Both the position numbers and the translations under genes were made by a program. From positions 26,834,878 to 26,898,877 of the forward strand of contig AP025051.1 in assembly GCA_036186865.1 (NCBI GenBank): a stretch of 64,000 bases of DNA. The letters run 5' to 3'. This DNA comes from Eustoma russellianum (taxonomy: Eukaryota > Streptophyta > Magnoliopsida > Gentianales > Gentianaceae). This document shows positions 33,630 to 44,042 of this stretch, piece by piece. Positions within the stretch are counted from its first letter, which is position 1. Every line of letters begins with the position of its first letter. A model generated the notes under the pieces. The model did not search any database. It was not told where the DNA came from and saw nothing but the letters and a program-made list of their open reading frames with translations.

Positions 33630-34192
33630 TATTGAGTTTGGTAGAGCTGAAGTCAGTCGAGATGAAGTGAGGCCGAGCTCAAAGAACTTGGAGATGTGAA
33701 CTACTGCCGAGCAGAGCTGAGTAGTGCCGAGCTGGACAAAAGCGATGCTGACCAGAGCTGAATGTCAGAGCATTGACCTCAGCCCGTATTACATCAGAAA
33801 GTTACGAAATGGAATATTCCTTGATTGGAGATTTGGTTGAAGAGAATCCTGTTTTGGATAGAATTTTCATACTTAACTTTTCTATAAGGAATATCTGGTA
33901 GAGTCCTATTCAAGGTAAATTAGCGATGTAAAAGGAAAACTCCTAATCATGTTGATCCTTTACTCCATATAAAATCTCCTGTTAGACCAGACTTTATGTA
34001 GCCGAAAACTCAATCGGTGATAGTAGATTTCTTGGCTTGCTGCCGCCGTAGGTTTTTCTTCTCCTTGATGGTTTTCCCATATTAAATCTTGTGTTCTTTG
34101 TTTATTTTTTTCTTTGATCATTGTTCATTACTTTTGTGCGTTCTTGCAATTATTGTTGTGTTGTCTCCACTGTTCAGCAAACTTTTCCAACA
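33630..34192 (+). repeat. Copia3 5' LTR
   Basis: It starts TATTGAGTTTGG (the right LTR keeps TGTTGAG) and ends TCCAACA. TATA-like ATATAAAAT is at about 33967-33975. It contains several CCGAGC(A/T)GAGCTG short repeats. Confidence 0.88.
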
Positions 34193-34194
34193 AC

Positions 34195-34207
34195 TGGTAT
34201 TAGAGCC
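34195..34207 (+). other. Copia3 primer-binding site
   Basis: TGGTATTAGAGCC, one base different from the iMet-type TGGTATCAGAGC, 2 bp inside the LTR. Confidence 0.85.
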
Positions 34208-34234
34208 GTAGGGTTCTTTGTTCGAGTGGGAGCA

Positions 34235-35246
34235 ATGGCCGACGACAGTAAATCAAGGATTGAGAGATTTGATGGATCAAACTTCAGTTTCTAGAAGATG
34301 CAGGTTGAAGATTATCAATATCAGAGAGATCTATATCTGCCTCTTGAAGGGAAAGAGGTGATGCCTACTGACATGATGGATCGAGAATGAGAAATTCTGG
34401 ATCGTAAAGCTCTTGGTGCCATTAGGCTATCCCTGACCCAAACCGTAGCATTCAATATCTAAAAGGAGAAGACCACAAAGGACGTGACGAATGCTTTGAC
34501 AAGAATGCATGAAAAGCCATCTGCCTCTAACAAGGTGCATCTGATGAAGAGACTTTTCAACATAAAGAAAACTGAAAGTAAGACGATGCAAGAACACTTG
34601 AGTGAGTTCAATACGATTACCAGCCAACTTGAGTCGGTTGGGATTGTCTTCGGTAATGAAGTTCTTGCCTTGGTGATACAGTCAAGCCTGCCTGACTGTA
34701 GGGATAGAGTTTTTATGGCTGTGAGGAATTCATCCAGAGAAGGTACGTTAAAATTTGAAAACGTGGTAGATGTGCTGCTTGATGAAGATTCGAGGAGGAG
34801 AAATAATGGTGTTGCTGAAAGGATGAACAGAACAGTCTGTGAAAGAGCGAGAAGTATGAGGATATATGCTGATCTACCAAAATCCTTTTGGGGCGAGGCG
34901 GTGAACACCGCTGTTTATTTGATTAACAGGGGTCCATCTACCTTAATTGACTGCATACTTCCTGAAGAAGAGTGGGCTGGAAAGGTGATCTCACTTGCCC
35001 ATGTCAGAGTATTTGATGCCGGATGAGAGATTAAAATTTGACCCTAAGTCCAAGGTATGTTCCCTAATTGGCTATAGAGGTGACAGTTTTGGATATAGAC
35101 TGTGGGATCATGTAGGGAAGAAGGTGATCAGAAGCAAGAACATGGTGTTTAATGAAAATGTGCTTTACAAGGACATAGTAAAAGAAGAGAAGCAACCTGT
35201 ACACCCAAGTTCTTTGAGCATAGTGATGTTGGCAGTGCCGAGCTGA
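34235..35246 (+). pseudogene. Copia3 gag fused to integrase tail
   Basis: From ATG 34235 (MADDSKSRIERFDGSNFSF) the gag frame has stops near 34292, 34388 and 34459, then is open from 34484 to 35026. That open frame holds gag (MHEKPSASNKVHLMKRLFN, MQEHLSEFNTITSQLESVG, VVDVLLDEDSRR) and passes directly at about 34800 into integrase (NNGVAERMNRTVCERARSMR, FWGEAVNTAVYLINRGPS). The next frame, 34995-35246, gives LKFDPKSKVCSLIGYRGDSFG. About 1.4 kb compared with a complete copia is missing, including the first two integrase aspartates. Confidence 0.85.
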
Positions 35247-35399
35247 GCAAACCTGCAGATCAGACTGCCGAGGTGCCTACCTCATGAGATGAAGCTCCGA
35301 AAGAGCAAGTCGCACCACCTATTGTTGTTCAGAGAGAGAGGAGAACCATTACTGGCCCTACTAGGTTCTCGCCTTCACTTTATTATTTACTTCTTACTG

Positions 35400-36967
35400 A
35401 TTGTGATGAACCGAGCTGCTATGAAGAAACAATGAGTTTCTGAAAAAAGTGAAGACTGGAGGTCAGCCATGGAAGACAAGATGAACTCTCTGCAGAGCAA
35501 CTTCACCTGTGATCTTGTAAAGAAGCCACCAGGGAAGAATGGTATTCAAAACAAATGGGTGTACATGCTGAAGCAAGAAGCTGATGGCACTCAAAGGTAC
35601 AAGGCAAGACTTGTTGTGAATGGTTTTCAAAAGAAAGCTGGGGTTGACTTCAGTGAGATTTTTTCACATGTTGTCAAGCTGTCAGCCATCAGAATTGTCC
35701 TGAGCATTATAGTCACAGAAGATCTGCACTTAGAACAACTTGATGTAAAAATAGCCTTTCTTCACGGAGATATGGAAGAAGATATCTATATGATGCAGCC
35801 ACAGGGCTATGAGATACCTGGTAAAGAAGACCTGGTATGTAAATTGCAGAAGAGCTTGTACAGTTTGAAACAAGTTCCGAGGCAGTGGTATAAGAAGTTT
35901 GACAACTTCATGGCAGAGGTCGGCGACGAGCGCTGCCATGGTGATCACTGCTGTTACTTCAAAAGACTTGAATCGTATATTATCCTGCTACTTTATGTAG
36001 ATGACTAGTTAATAGCAGGAGGAAGTACTGATGAGATCAAGAAGTTGAAGGAATAATTGGCTAAGAAATTCTCCATGAAGGACCACGGTCCGACGAAGAA
36101 GATACTGGGACTCAGTATTGAAAGCGACAGAAAGTACTTGGGCTTCATCAAGTGCTGAGACTGAGTCAAAGAGATTATATTTCTAAGGTACTGAAACCAT
36201 TCAATATGGAGAATGCAAACGGGGTCTACACCTTTGGCAGGATAGTTCTAGAATTTATCAAAGAAACAATGTCCTAAAACGAAAGATGAACTTGAACGAA
36301 TGAAAAAAGTACCCTATGCCTCAGCCGTGGGTAGCTTGATGTATGCCATGGTGTGCACCCGACTAGACATAGCCCATGTAGTGGGAGTTGTGAGCAGATT
36401 CAAGTGAAATCATGGTCTTGATCATTGTGCTACAGTGAATTGGATACTAATATACTTAGTTGGAACGTAAAGCTTGACACTGTAGTTCAGCAATGATGAC
36501 CTGAACTTACTTGGCTTTGTGGACACAAATATGGCTGGAGATGTTGATGAACACAAGAGTACTACAGGGTATGTTTTCAAGTTCGGCAGCGCTGCAACCA
36601 CCTGGGTATCGAGGTTGCAGAAGATTGTAGTACTGTTAACAACTGAAGCTGAGTACGTGGCAGCAGTTGAGGCTACCAAGGAACTGGTGTGGTTGATGAG
36701 TTTATTAAATGAGTTGCGCCATCCTCAGATCGGGTGAAAACCATTTAGTGACAGTCAGAGTTCAATTCACTTGGCCTAAAACTCGGCTTATCACGCAAGA
36801 ATGAAGCATATTGACATCAGATATCATTACATAAGGGGTATGCTTAAAGGAAGACAGTTCGACTTGGAGAAAATTCATACCAGCCAGAATCCAGTAGACA
36901 TGATGACGAAGATTGTTCCAAAAGAAAAGTTTGAGCTCTACAAAGCTTCTTTGGGTCTTGTTACTTG
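35400..36967 (+). pseudogene. Copia3 reverse transcriptase and RNase H
   Basis: The frame 35469-36008 holds KPPGKNGIQNKWVYMLKQ, EQLDVKIAFLHGDMEEDIY, SLYSLKQVPRQWYKKFD and YVDD (about 35994-36005), with TAG directly after the catalytic aspartates. Further stops lie in the connection region (36055 to 36410). RNase H resumes with FVDTNMAGDVDEHKSTTGY, TEAEYVAAVEATKEL, DSQSSIHLA and ARMKHIDIRYHYIR to a stop at 36965. The enzymes cannot be made whole. Confidence 0.88.
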
Positions 36968-37050
36968 AAGAAAGTGCCAAACAGCGGCAATTCGAAGAAA
37001 TAGAAATTCACGATGCATCGAAGTCAAGGTCAGTTCCAAGTGGGAGATTT

Positions 37051-37616
37051 TGTTGAGTTTGGTGGAACTGAAGTCAACTGAGCTGAAATGAGGCCGATCT
37101 CAACGAACTTGGAGATGTGAACTACTGTCGAGCAGAGCTAAGTAGTTCCGAGCTGAACAAAAGCTATGCCGAGCAGAGCTGAACGTCAGAGCATTGACAT
37201 CAGCCTGGCAGTACATCAGAAAGTTACGGAATGGAATATTCATTGATTGAATATTTGATTAAAGAGAATCATGTTTTGATAGAAATCTCCATACTTATCT
37301 TTTCTATAAGGAATATCTGGTATAGTCCTATTTAAGGTAAATTAGCGATGTAAAAGGAAAAATCCTAATTATGTTGATCATTTACTCTATATAAAATCCC
37401 ATGTTAGACGCAGACTTTATGTAACCGAAATCTCAATTGGTGATGGTGAATTTCTTGGCTTGCCGCCGCCGTGGGTTTTTCTTCCCCTTGAGGGTTTTCC
37501 CATGTTAAATCTTGTGTTCTTCGTTTATTTTTTTCTTTGGTTATTGTTCATTACTTTTGTGCGTTCTTGTAATTATCATGGTGACTGTCTCCACTATTCC
37601 GCAAGCTTTCCCAACA
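37051..37616 (+). repeat. Copia3 3' LTR
   Basis: It starts TGTTGAGTTTGGTGG and ends TTCCCAACA. TATA-like TATATAAAA is at about 37388-37396. It is clearly diverged from the left LTR by scattered substitutions and small indels. Confidence 0.88.
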
Positions 37617-38470
37617 GGACCAGTATCATTTAGATTCCTAAATGACTGGACCTTTCAACCGGATTTGCTACACTTTTTGGATTCATCAAAGAAAACATAT
37701 CTTACTACAGGAGGTATGCATGGACTTTTTGACAAACAAAAATTATTGAAGACTTGAAAGAATGAAATAAAACAATATTTGGCAACATCTTTCACAATGT
37801 TTTCGTAGCAGTAAAAGACGTTCTATTGAAGGAGAAACGGTTTGAGCAAATGCCTAATGAGTAAAACATAACAAAGCATCATTTAGATAAGGTAGAGCTA
37901 ATTAAGTCTTTTATGCAAGAAGAAATCTTTTGGCGACAAAAAGCACATGTCAAATAGTTGAAACATGGGGATGCGATTACATTTTTCTTCTAAAATCTTG
38001 TCAAGGATAGAAGACGCAGTCAAGTAATAAGGCTGCTGCTATCATCTTTTAGGAGCACCTTTTTGCTAAGGAAGAAACTCAGGAGCATCACATATATTTT
38101 CTCCCCACAATTGTGGATGATTATGATAAGCAAATGCTTATTTAACGGCCTACTATGGAAGAAGTAAAAGAGGCTATTTGACTTTAAGATCGAAACAATT
38201 CTGTTGGACCTGATGGATATAATGGATTCTTCTATAAACATCACTAGGAAAATATAAATGAGGATGTTAAGCAGTTCAAGAATTTTTCCTTGGATTTTAG
38301 GTAGCTGCAGCTATGGCTACTACAATGACCACTCTCATTCCTAAATGGGAAATTCCTAAAACATTTGGGACTTTAGTCCAGTAAGTCTTCCTGCTTACAT
38401 GAGCAAAATTAACACAAGAATGTTGGTCTCCCGATTCAACTCTCTGATGAGTAAACTTATCTCCTCTGTC
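37617..38470 (+). pseudogene. LINE fragment, linker to early reverse transcriptase
   Basis: It resumes the LINE frame (GPVSFRFLNDWTFQPDLLHF), then in broken frames EEIFWRQKA, NLVKDRR, RNNSVGPDGYNGFFYKHH (the GPDG motif of non-LTR RTs), TLIPKWEIPKTF and a segment ending SRFNSLMSKLISS. The catalytic FADD box is not reached. There are many stops. Homology fades near 38470. Confidence 0.75.
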
Positions 38471-38589
38471 TGTAACTTATTCAACGGCCTACTATTTCAT
38501 TATTTACCTCACTCCAACTCAAATTTTCTCTACAATAAGAAAGAAGAAGATGAAAATAATACATTTGTGACACACGATTTATAATGGTT

Positions 38590-38894
38590 CGAATATCTTT
38601 GATTCTACTTCACTACCGCTTTACTTATAAAGTGGATTTTCAACAACAATTTTTATTAACTCTGATAGGGAACAAGAAAAACAAGAGCAACACTTACACT
38701 AACATTTAGTGCAAGCGAAAACTACAACAGCAGCAACTTATTAAACAAACACATAGTGCAACATCAACTACAACAACAGCAGCTTGTTACACAAATACTT
38801 TGTGCAACATCAACATCAACAGTGATAATCAAGAACCAATTCTTGCTTCTTCACAACTTTAACAAATTTCTGACAAAGGACTTTCACCAAATGG
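38590..38894 (-). repeat. Diverged Sirevirus-type LTR fragment
   Basis: It shares with the LTRs below the string AAAGTGGATTTTCAACAAC, TTACACTAACA.TTAGTG and a CTTCACAACTT...CAAA block. Orientation is assigned from the neighbouring LTRs. It is followed directly by the complete start of the next LTR at 38895. Confidence 0.6.
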
Positions 38895-39280
38895 TGTTAG
38901 GTCCGTAACAAAAACTCTAGAGGGGGTGAATAGAGTGTTGGGCAATTTCGTGGAACTTTCTTGTTTTTGGCTTTCTCCAACTCAAATGGAATTAAAAATC
39001 AAAGCAAGAATGGGAGATATGAGAAAATGAATGAGTATACCGGATATAGAGATTCAAATCATAAATGATTCTACTCCACTACCACTTTGTTGCCAAAGTG
39101 GATTTTCAACAACTACTCTTTTTATTAAACCTAATAAGAACAATAGCAGCAATACTTACACTAACAACTTAGTGTAAGCAACCACAACGACAACTTCTTG
39201 CACAAAATACTTTTGTACAACTACAACAACTTCAGCTCAAAGCAAGAACAACTTCTTGCTACCTCACAACTTCAACAAAG

Positions 39281-39285
39281 TTCTC
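39281..39285. repeat. Probable TSD of the chromovirus insertion, left
   Basis: TTCTC, matching 42444-42448. Compared with LTR B and LTR C about nine bases of the target are missing, so a small deletion accompanied or preceded insertion. Confidence 0.55.
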
Positions 39286-39289
39286 TCTT

Positions 39290-40534
39290 TTAAGACCCGG
39301 GAAAGAAAGAAAAAAGACATTTAAATAATTTTATTAATAGAATTTAAAATTTAATTTTATCCTATCCTAATCCTAACTACCCACAATCCTCTCCCATAAT
39401 CCCCTAATCACGCCACCCCCAAAAAATTAAAACCCTCTAGCTTTTTTTCTTTCCCACCCATTCATTCAGCATAATAACACTTAAAAAAAAGAGAAAAGGA
39501 GGATAGAGACGAGGCAAAGAGACAGAGCAGGAGGAGAAAGGAAAGAAAAGAGAGAAGAATAGAAGAGAAGAGAAGGAGAGGAGGAAGAAAAAGCCACCCG
39601 CCAAATCCAACCACCTTGCCTAGGGAATTCTTCGATTAAGAGGAAGGTTACCTCCCCTCTGTTCCCTGTGTGTATCGGATTTCTCGCATGCTGTGTTGGT
39701 GTTAGTTGTTTATGATTTGTTTGTGTTGTTCGTTATATTTTTATTGTTATTTGTTTATGTTTTGGCATGAAAATTGCTTAAATGGCCTTAGAAATAGATC
39801 ACTTAGCATGGAAATAGGTAGAAAATTATTCTGGAGGTCGAAAAACAGATCTGACCAACGTCTTGCACAAAAAGCCTTTATGTTTTGGCATGAAAATTGC
39901 ATTTGGTCCGATGAGCCATGTGGCCTGACAAGGTGTGTGATGAGTGTATGGTGATAATGGTCACCTTTACTAATAGGACACGAGACATTTTTGACATATT
40001 TCTATGCTAGGTGATCTATTTCTAATGCCATTCAAGCAACTTTCATGCTAAAACATAAAGAAATAATAATAAAAATATAACGAACAACACATGCAAATCA
40101 TAAACAAATAACACCAACACGGCATGCGAGAAATCCGATACACACAGGGTGTCAATCCGACAGAGGAGAGGTAACCTACCTCTTAAACGAAGAATCCCCT
40201 AGACAAAGTTGTTGGATTTGATGCGGGTGGCTTTTTCTTCCTCCTCTCCTTCTCCTCTCTTTTCTTCTTCTCTCTTTTCTTTCCTTTCCCCTCCTCCTCT
40301 TTCTCTCTGCCTCGCCTCTATCCTCCTTTTCTTTTTTTAAGTGTTGTTGTGCTAAATGAATGGGTGGGAAACAAAAACGGCTGGGGGTTTTTAATTTTTT
40401 AGGGGTGGCATCATTTAGGGGATCGGGGAGGGGATTGTGGTAGTTAGGATTATGGTAGGATAAAATTAAATTTTAAATTCAATTAATTTAATTATTTTAA
40501 TCTCTTTTTTTGTTTCTTTCTTGGGTCTTAACAT
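39290..40534. repeat. Large inverted repeat of chromovirus LTR
   Basis: Arms of about 540 bp at 39290-39830 and 39995-40534 are reverse complements with modest divergence (for example TATCGGATTTCTCGCATGC on the left and its complement near 40125). The spacer is about 165 bp. A transcript through it would fold back. Confidence 0.8.
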
Positions 40535-40640
40535 CCTACTCCCTTACAAAAATTTTCGTCCTTGAAACTTGCGTATTTTATTCGAAGAGGTGTGAATAGC
40601 GCTTGTGTATCTGATCCTAGAGCTTCCACGTCACCTCGCA

Positions 40641-41127
40641 CTATGTATGATTAGTCCACTGGATTTTGGCGTATGGAATCACCGTAGGTCTCAACATCTG
40701 ATCCTTCCGATCTACAATTTTGACTGGGGTCTCCTCATACATAGCATCGCTCCTCACCTTCAATGGTCGTACCTCAAGTACGTGACTAGGGTATGGAACA
40801 TACCTCCTCAGTTGCGAGACGCGGAAGACAATATGCACCTGAACCAATGCCAGAGGTAGAGCAAGTCTATAGGCCAAGGTGCCGGTCCACTCGAGTATCT
40901 CGTACGAACCAATGTACCGAGGACTTAGTTTACCTTTTTGTCCAAACCTCATGAAACCCTTAGTTGGAGATACCTTCAAGTAAACTTTCTCTCCCACTGC
41001 AAACTCCATAGGTTATCTCTTTTCGACCTTACGCCGCCTTCAGCCTGTCTCAGATGACCTTGATCTTTTCCCGAGTCTACTCTAATAAGTCGGACCCAGC
41101 AACAATCGGGCCCTGCAATAGTCTGCT
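40641..41127 (-). pseudogene. Chromovirus integrase C-terminus
   Basis: The minus-strand frame 41009-40641 reads VGEKVYLKVSPTKGFMRFG, GKLSPRYIGSYEILE, YRLALPLALVQVHIVFRVS, QLRRYVPYPSHVLE and YEETPVKIVDRKDQ. It matches the chromovirus at 62640-62954 residue for residue over most of its length. Upstream remnants reach 41127. The frame stops before the chromodomain end. Between it and the inverted LTR lies a purine tract (GTAAGGGAGTAGGA). Confidence 0.88.
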
Positions 41128-43436
41128 GGGAATAAAAGGCCAGAATTAATAAGGGCCAGATTTTTGTATAACAATAATGGGGGAAATTTAATATAATTTA
41201 AATTCTACTAAATAAATAAATAAAAGACATATTAAATCAAAAAAGATAATAATAAAAATAAATTACAGTCAGCCGCAGAAATATATATTTATATAAAAAA
41301 TGATGATAAATAAGGAATTTAGGAAATTCACTAAATTAAATAAAAGGTGGAAATATATATATAAAAGTACTATAAAGTTTATAAAACAAATGTACATATA
41401 AAATAAATTAAAATAATAATTTCTTGAAGGCTCGAAAGATAAAATGATGTGTAGAAACCTATAATACGGTAGACATACAAATACAGTAATGGACCCCATG
41501 CAACATAGGGTAATTACGTAACATAAGTAATACGCAACATAGAAAGAAGCATGCAACATAGGTGAAAGAAAAGAACGGTGTGAAGGCATGAAGCATTCAT
41601 TGCACGAGCATTGTATTTGGGGCGATCAGCCGTGTGGTCTTACGGGACGTGTGGCATGACGAGGCATGTGATGGCTATATGGTGATAACGGTCACCTTCA
41701 CCTAATAGGACCCGGACATGCATAGCATATCATGGAAAAGGAAGAGCATATTGTGTGATATTAAATAACTGCATGTGACACAGTGATAGAAAAGAGCATG
41801 CTTATGAGGTTGCGCATTGCATTTTTGATATGATTATCGTTGACCTTCTCATTAAGTTGTTTCAGTGTTATGGGAACTTGATTTTCAGACCGGGTCGGGT
41901 ATGTACTGTTTCTTTATTTATATTCTGTTGCTTTAGTTATTACTGCTTTACTTGCTTTGTTTATTTATCCAACTCAGTATGTGGAAATCCCTTTCTGGGA
42001 GAGACGGTTAACATACGAGTGACTCACATCACTCATACCTTACCTTCGCTCCACAGGTGAGCAGGACTATGAGTACATCTTCATCGAAGATGGGGCAGAT
42101 TATACGATCTGGGAAAAGTGAGCCGAGTTCGAGATAGGATCTCATGACTGGATGCTTGTTCATTGAGATAGTCAGATAGACCTCTACCTAGACTCTTTAC
42201 TTGACTTCAGTTAGCTTAGATGACATACTTGACGTAGCAGGTCTCGTCAACCCTTGTACTATATTTCATTTCCGATGGATTTCTTTTAATTGAGATGTTT
42301 ATTTTTATTATCGTTTCTGCGGGAAAAAAATTTCTACGTCATTTCTGACATGTAAGAAGTTTGAATGGCGCCTTGTAGTTATCGTAGCAAACTACAACGG
42401 CTGCACCATTCCTGAAGCTAAGATTTAGGAGAAGGGCGCTACATTCTCACAGTGGGTTTGAGGAAGTAGTGGGGCTTACACTATCTCACTAGTCTAAACA
42501 CAAGCAAGAGATCAAATATTTATTCTTGCATTAGACTTGATATCTCTCAATATACAATAATGAAGACAAATAAAGGCTTAACAAGCTTTAAGCACTTTTA
42601 GACAAGTGAGAGAAATATACAAGAATGAAGAATGAAGCATGATGATGATGAAAGTGAATGAATGCCTCATCTGAGATTCTACTATTTATAGGAAGTGTTA
42701 TCCATGCTGTTGGATCCTCCCCTTGTCTTCAAGTCAATACCAAGTCTTGACAATTTGAAAATAGTTTCTAGCCAATCTATGGATTGGTATGACCCTCCAA
42801 AGCCACCCTAGAGAATGTTAGACGTGGAATAGTCAAGGAAGTATGTATCATATTAGAGAAAAGTCCACAAGAAATTTGAGCACGATTGGAAAGAGAAAAC
42901 ACTATGAATCTCCCTTAGGTTTTATTCTAATGGTCATATAAATTTGAATTCTGGGGGACATTGATCGATCATGTGTCTGGCCTGAGAGATCGATGTCCTC
43001 CAGAAAGTTTTCAGTTTTGAACCTGCATCACATCGATCGATCGAAATCTCTACATGGGAGACTGATGTGACATCGATTAATCGATGTCCCTATGACTGAG
43101 AGATCGATGTCTTCCAGAGAGGTTCTAGTTTTAAACCTCTTCCACATCGATCGATCGAAGTCTCTATTTTAGAGACTTAAATCACATCGATCGATCTATG
43201 TCTCTGAATTTGAGAGATCGATAATAGATAGAAAAGTTCTAACCTTTGACCTTTCCAACATAGATCGATCGATGTCTCTCTTTGAGAGACTGATGTATAC
43301 ATAGATCGACCTATGTGAGAATTCTATGTCCCATAATGTGTTTTTCTCATTTTGTTTCAAATTCCAAGTGTTAATTTCCTTTTTAACCTATTCAAAACAT
43401 CTTTTTTACATCATCAAAACATTTCATATCCTAACA

Positions 43437-43930
43437 ATTTCTCCCTTTTTGATGATTTCAAAACCAAGACTTTTAAAAGATCTTTTTGTTTGAAAATTTA
43501 CACTTGAGCTAGCTAAGAGTTTCAAAGTTGAAATTTTCAATCTCCCCCTTAGTCCATGCCAGGACATAAAACATGTTAACAATTCCAAAACTCACCCTCA
43601 ATAAGTAATCTTCCAAAAACCAATGGATATTTGAAAATTTCAAAAGACTCCCCCCTCAACCAAAACATGCATCAAATACAAGTGCAATGTGTGCATCATG
43701 CCATATTTTCAATTTACACTAATAACTCAACATTTGTGCCAAATATGCCAAAATTTTCTTTTTTTTTTTACCTTAGGCAAGCATATCTTATTTATCATGT
43801 GCATTTCCATCAAGCAAGCAAGCAAGTATATCTATAAATCAACTATATTCCATCAAGCATATGCCAAAATCAATGTAAGCATACCAACTTCTCCCCCTTT
43901 CTAAAAGCATCAAAACCAATAATGAAGGAT
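43437..43930 (-). other. Sirevirus-type 3' untranslated region with multiple polypurine tracts
   Basis: On the minus strand, G/A runs recur at the LTR edge and near 43543, 43647 and 43889 (plus-strand CTCCCCC). Repeated polypurine tracts before the 3' LTR are a described feature of Sireviruses. Confidence 0.65.
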
Positions 43931-44042
43931 AAACAAAATATCATTAATTTACAACGAAGTTTAGATACACAAAAAATGTTCAACCTTTAAGCCTCAACCT
44001 ATAGCTAAGGGGGAAAAGGAGATGAATAAAGAAATAAGAACA

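Larger units (their letters stand above)
33630..37616 (+). mobile_element. Copia3: internally deleted copia element
   Basis: The 3,987 bp element has LTRs 33630-34192 and 37051-37616, a primer site at 34195 (TGGTATTAGAGCC) and a purine tract TGGGAGATT before the right LTR. Gag is joined in frame to the late integrase core, so zinc knuckle, protease and most of integrase are missing. RT and RNase H remain with many stops. It interrupts a LINE and the LINE frame is continuous across it. Confidence 0.9.
39286..42443 (+). mobile_element. Rearranged chromovirus (Tekay-type) LTR with an inverted segment
   Basis: The outer parts (39286-39990 and about 41128-42443) read as one plus-strand LTR, starting near TTTTAAGACCC and ending GGGCGCTACA. 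The middle (39995-41127) is a minus-strand piece of a related element: 3' LTR start (TGTTAAGACCC, reading left from 40534), polypurine tract and the end of pol. A short duplication (TTTATGTTTTGGCATGAAAA) occurs at about 39754 and 39877. LTR-typical blocks near 41680 (GGTGATAACGGTCACCTTCA) are also present near 39950 in the first part. Confidence 0.7.
38895..43436 (-). repeat. Sirevirus-type LTR A, interrupted by a chromovirus LTR
   Basis: It starts TGTTAGGTCCG with a CTCTAGAGGGGGTGAATAGAG block and ends CATATCCTAACA, giving inverted ends TGTTAGG/CCTAACA. Excluding the insertion at 39286-42443 it is about 1.38 kb. 42950-43330 holds four or five units with ATCGATCGAT cores. A polypurine tract on the minus strand (AAAAAGGGAGAAAT) abuts 43436, so it is the 3' LTR of a minus-strand element. 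Confidence 0.8.

Noticed and set aside
41269..41589. 106-codon hydrophobic minus-strand ORF
   Set aside because: Very AT-rich LTR sequence gives Tyr/Phe/Ile-rich reading. No supporting motif or context.
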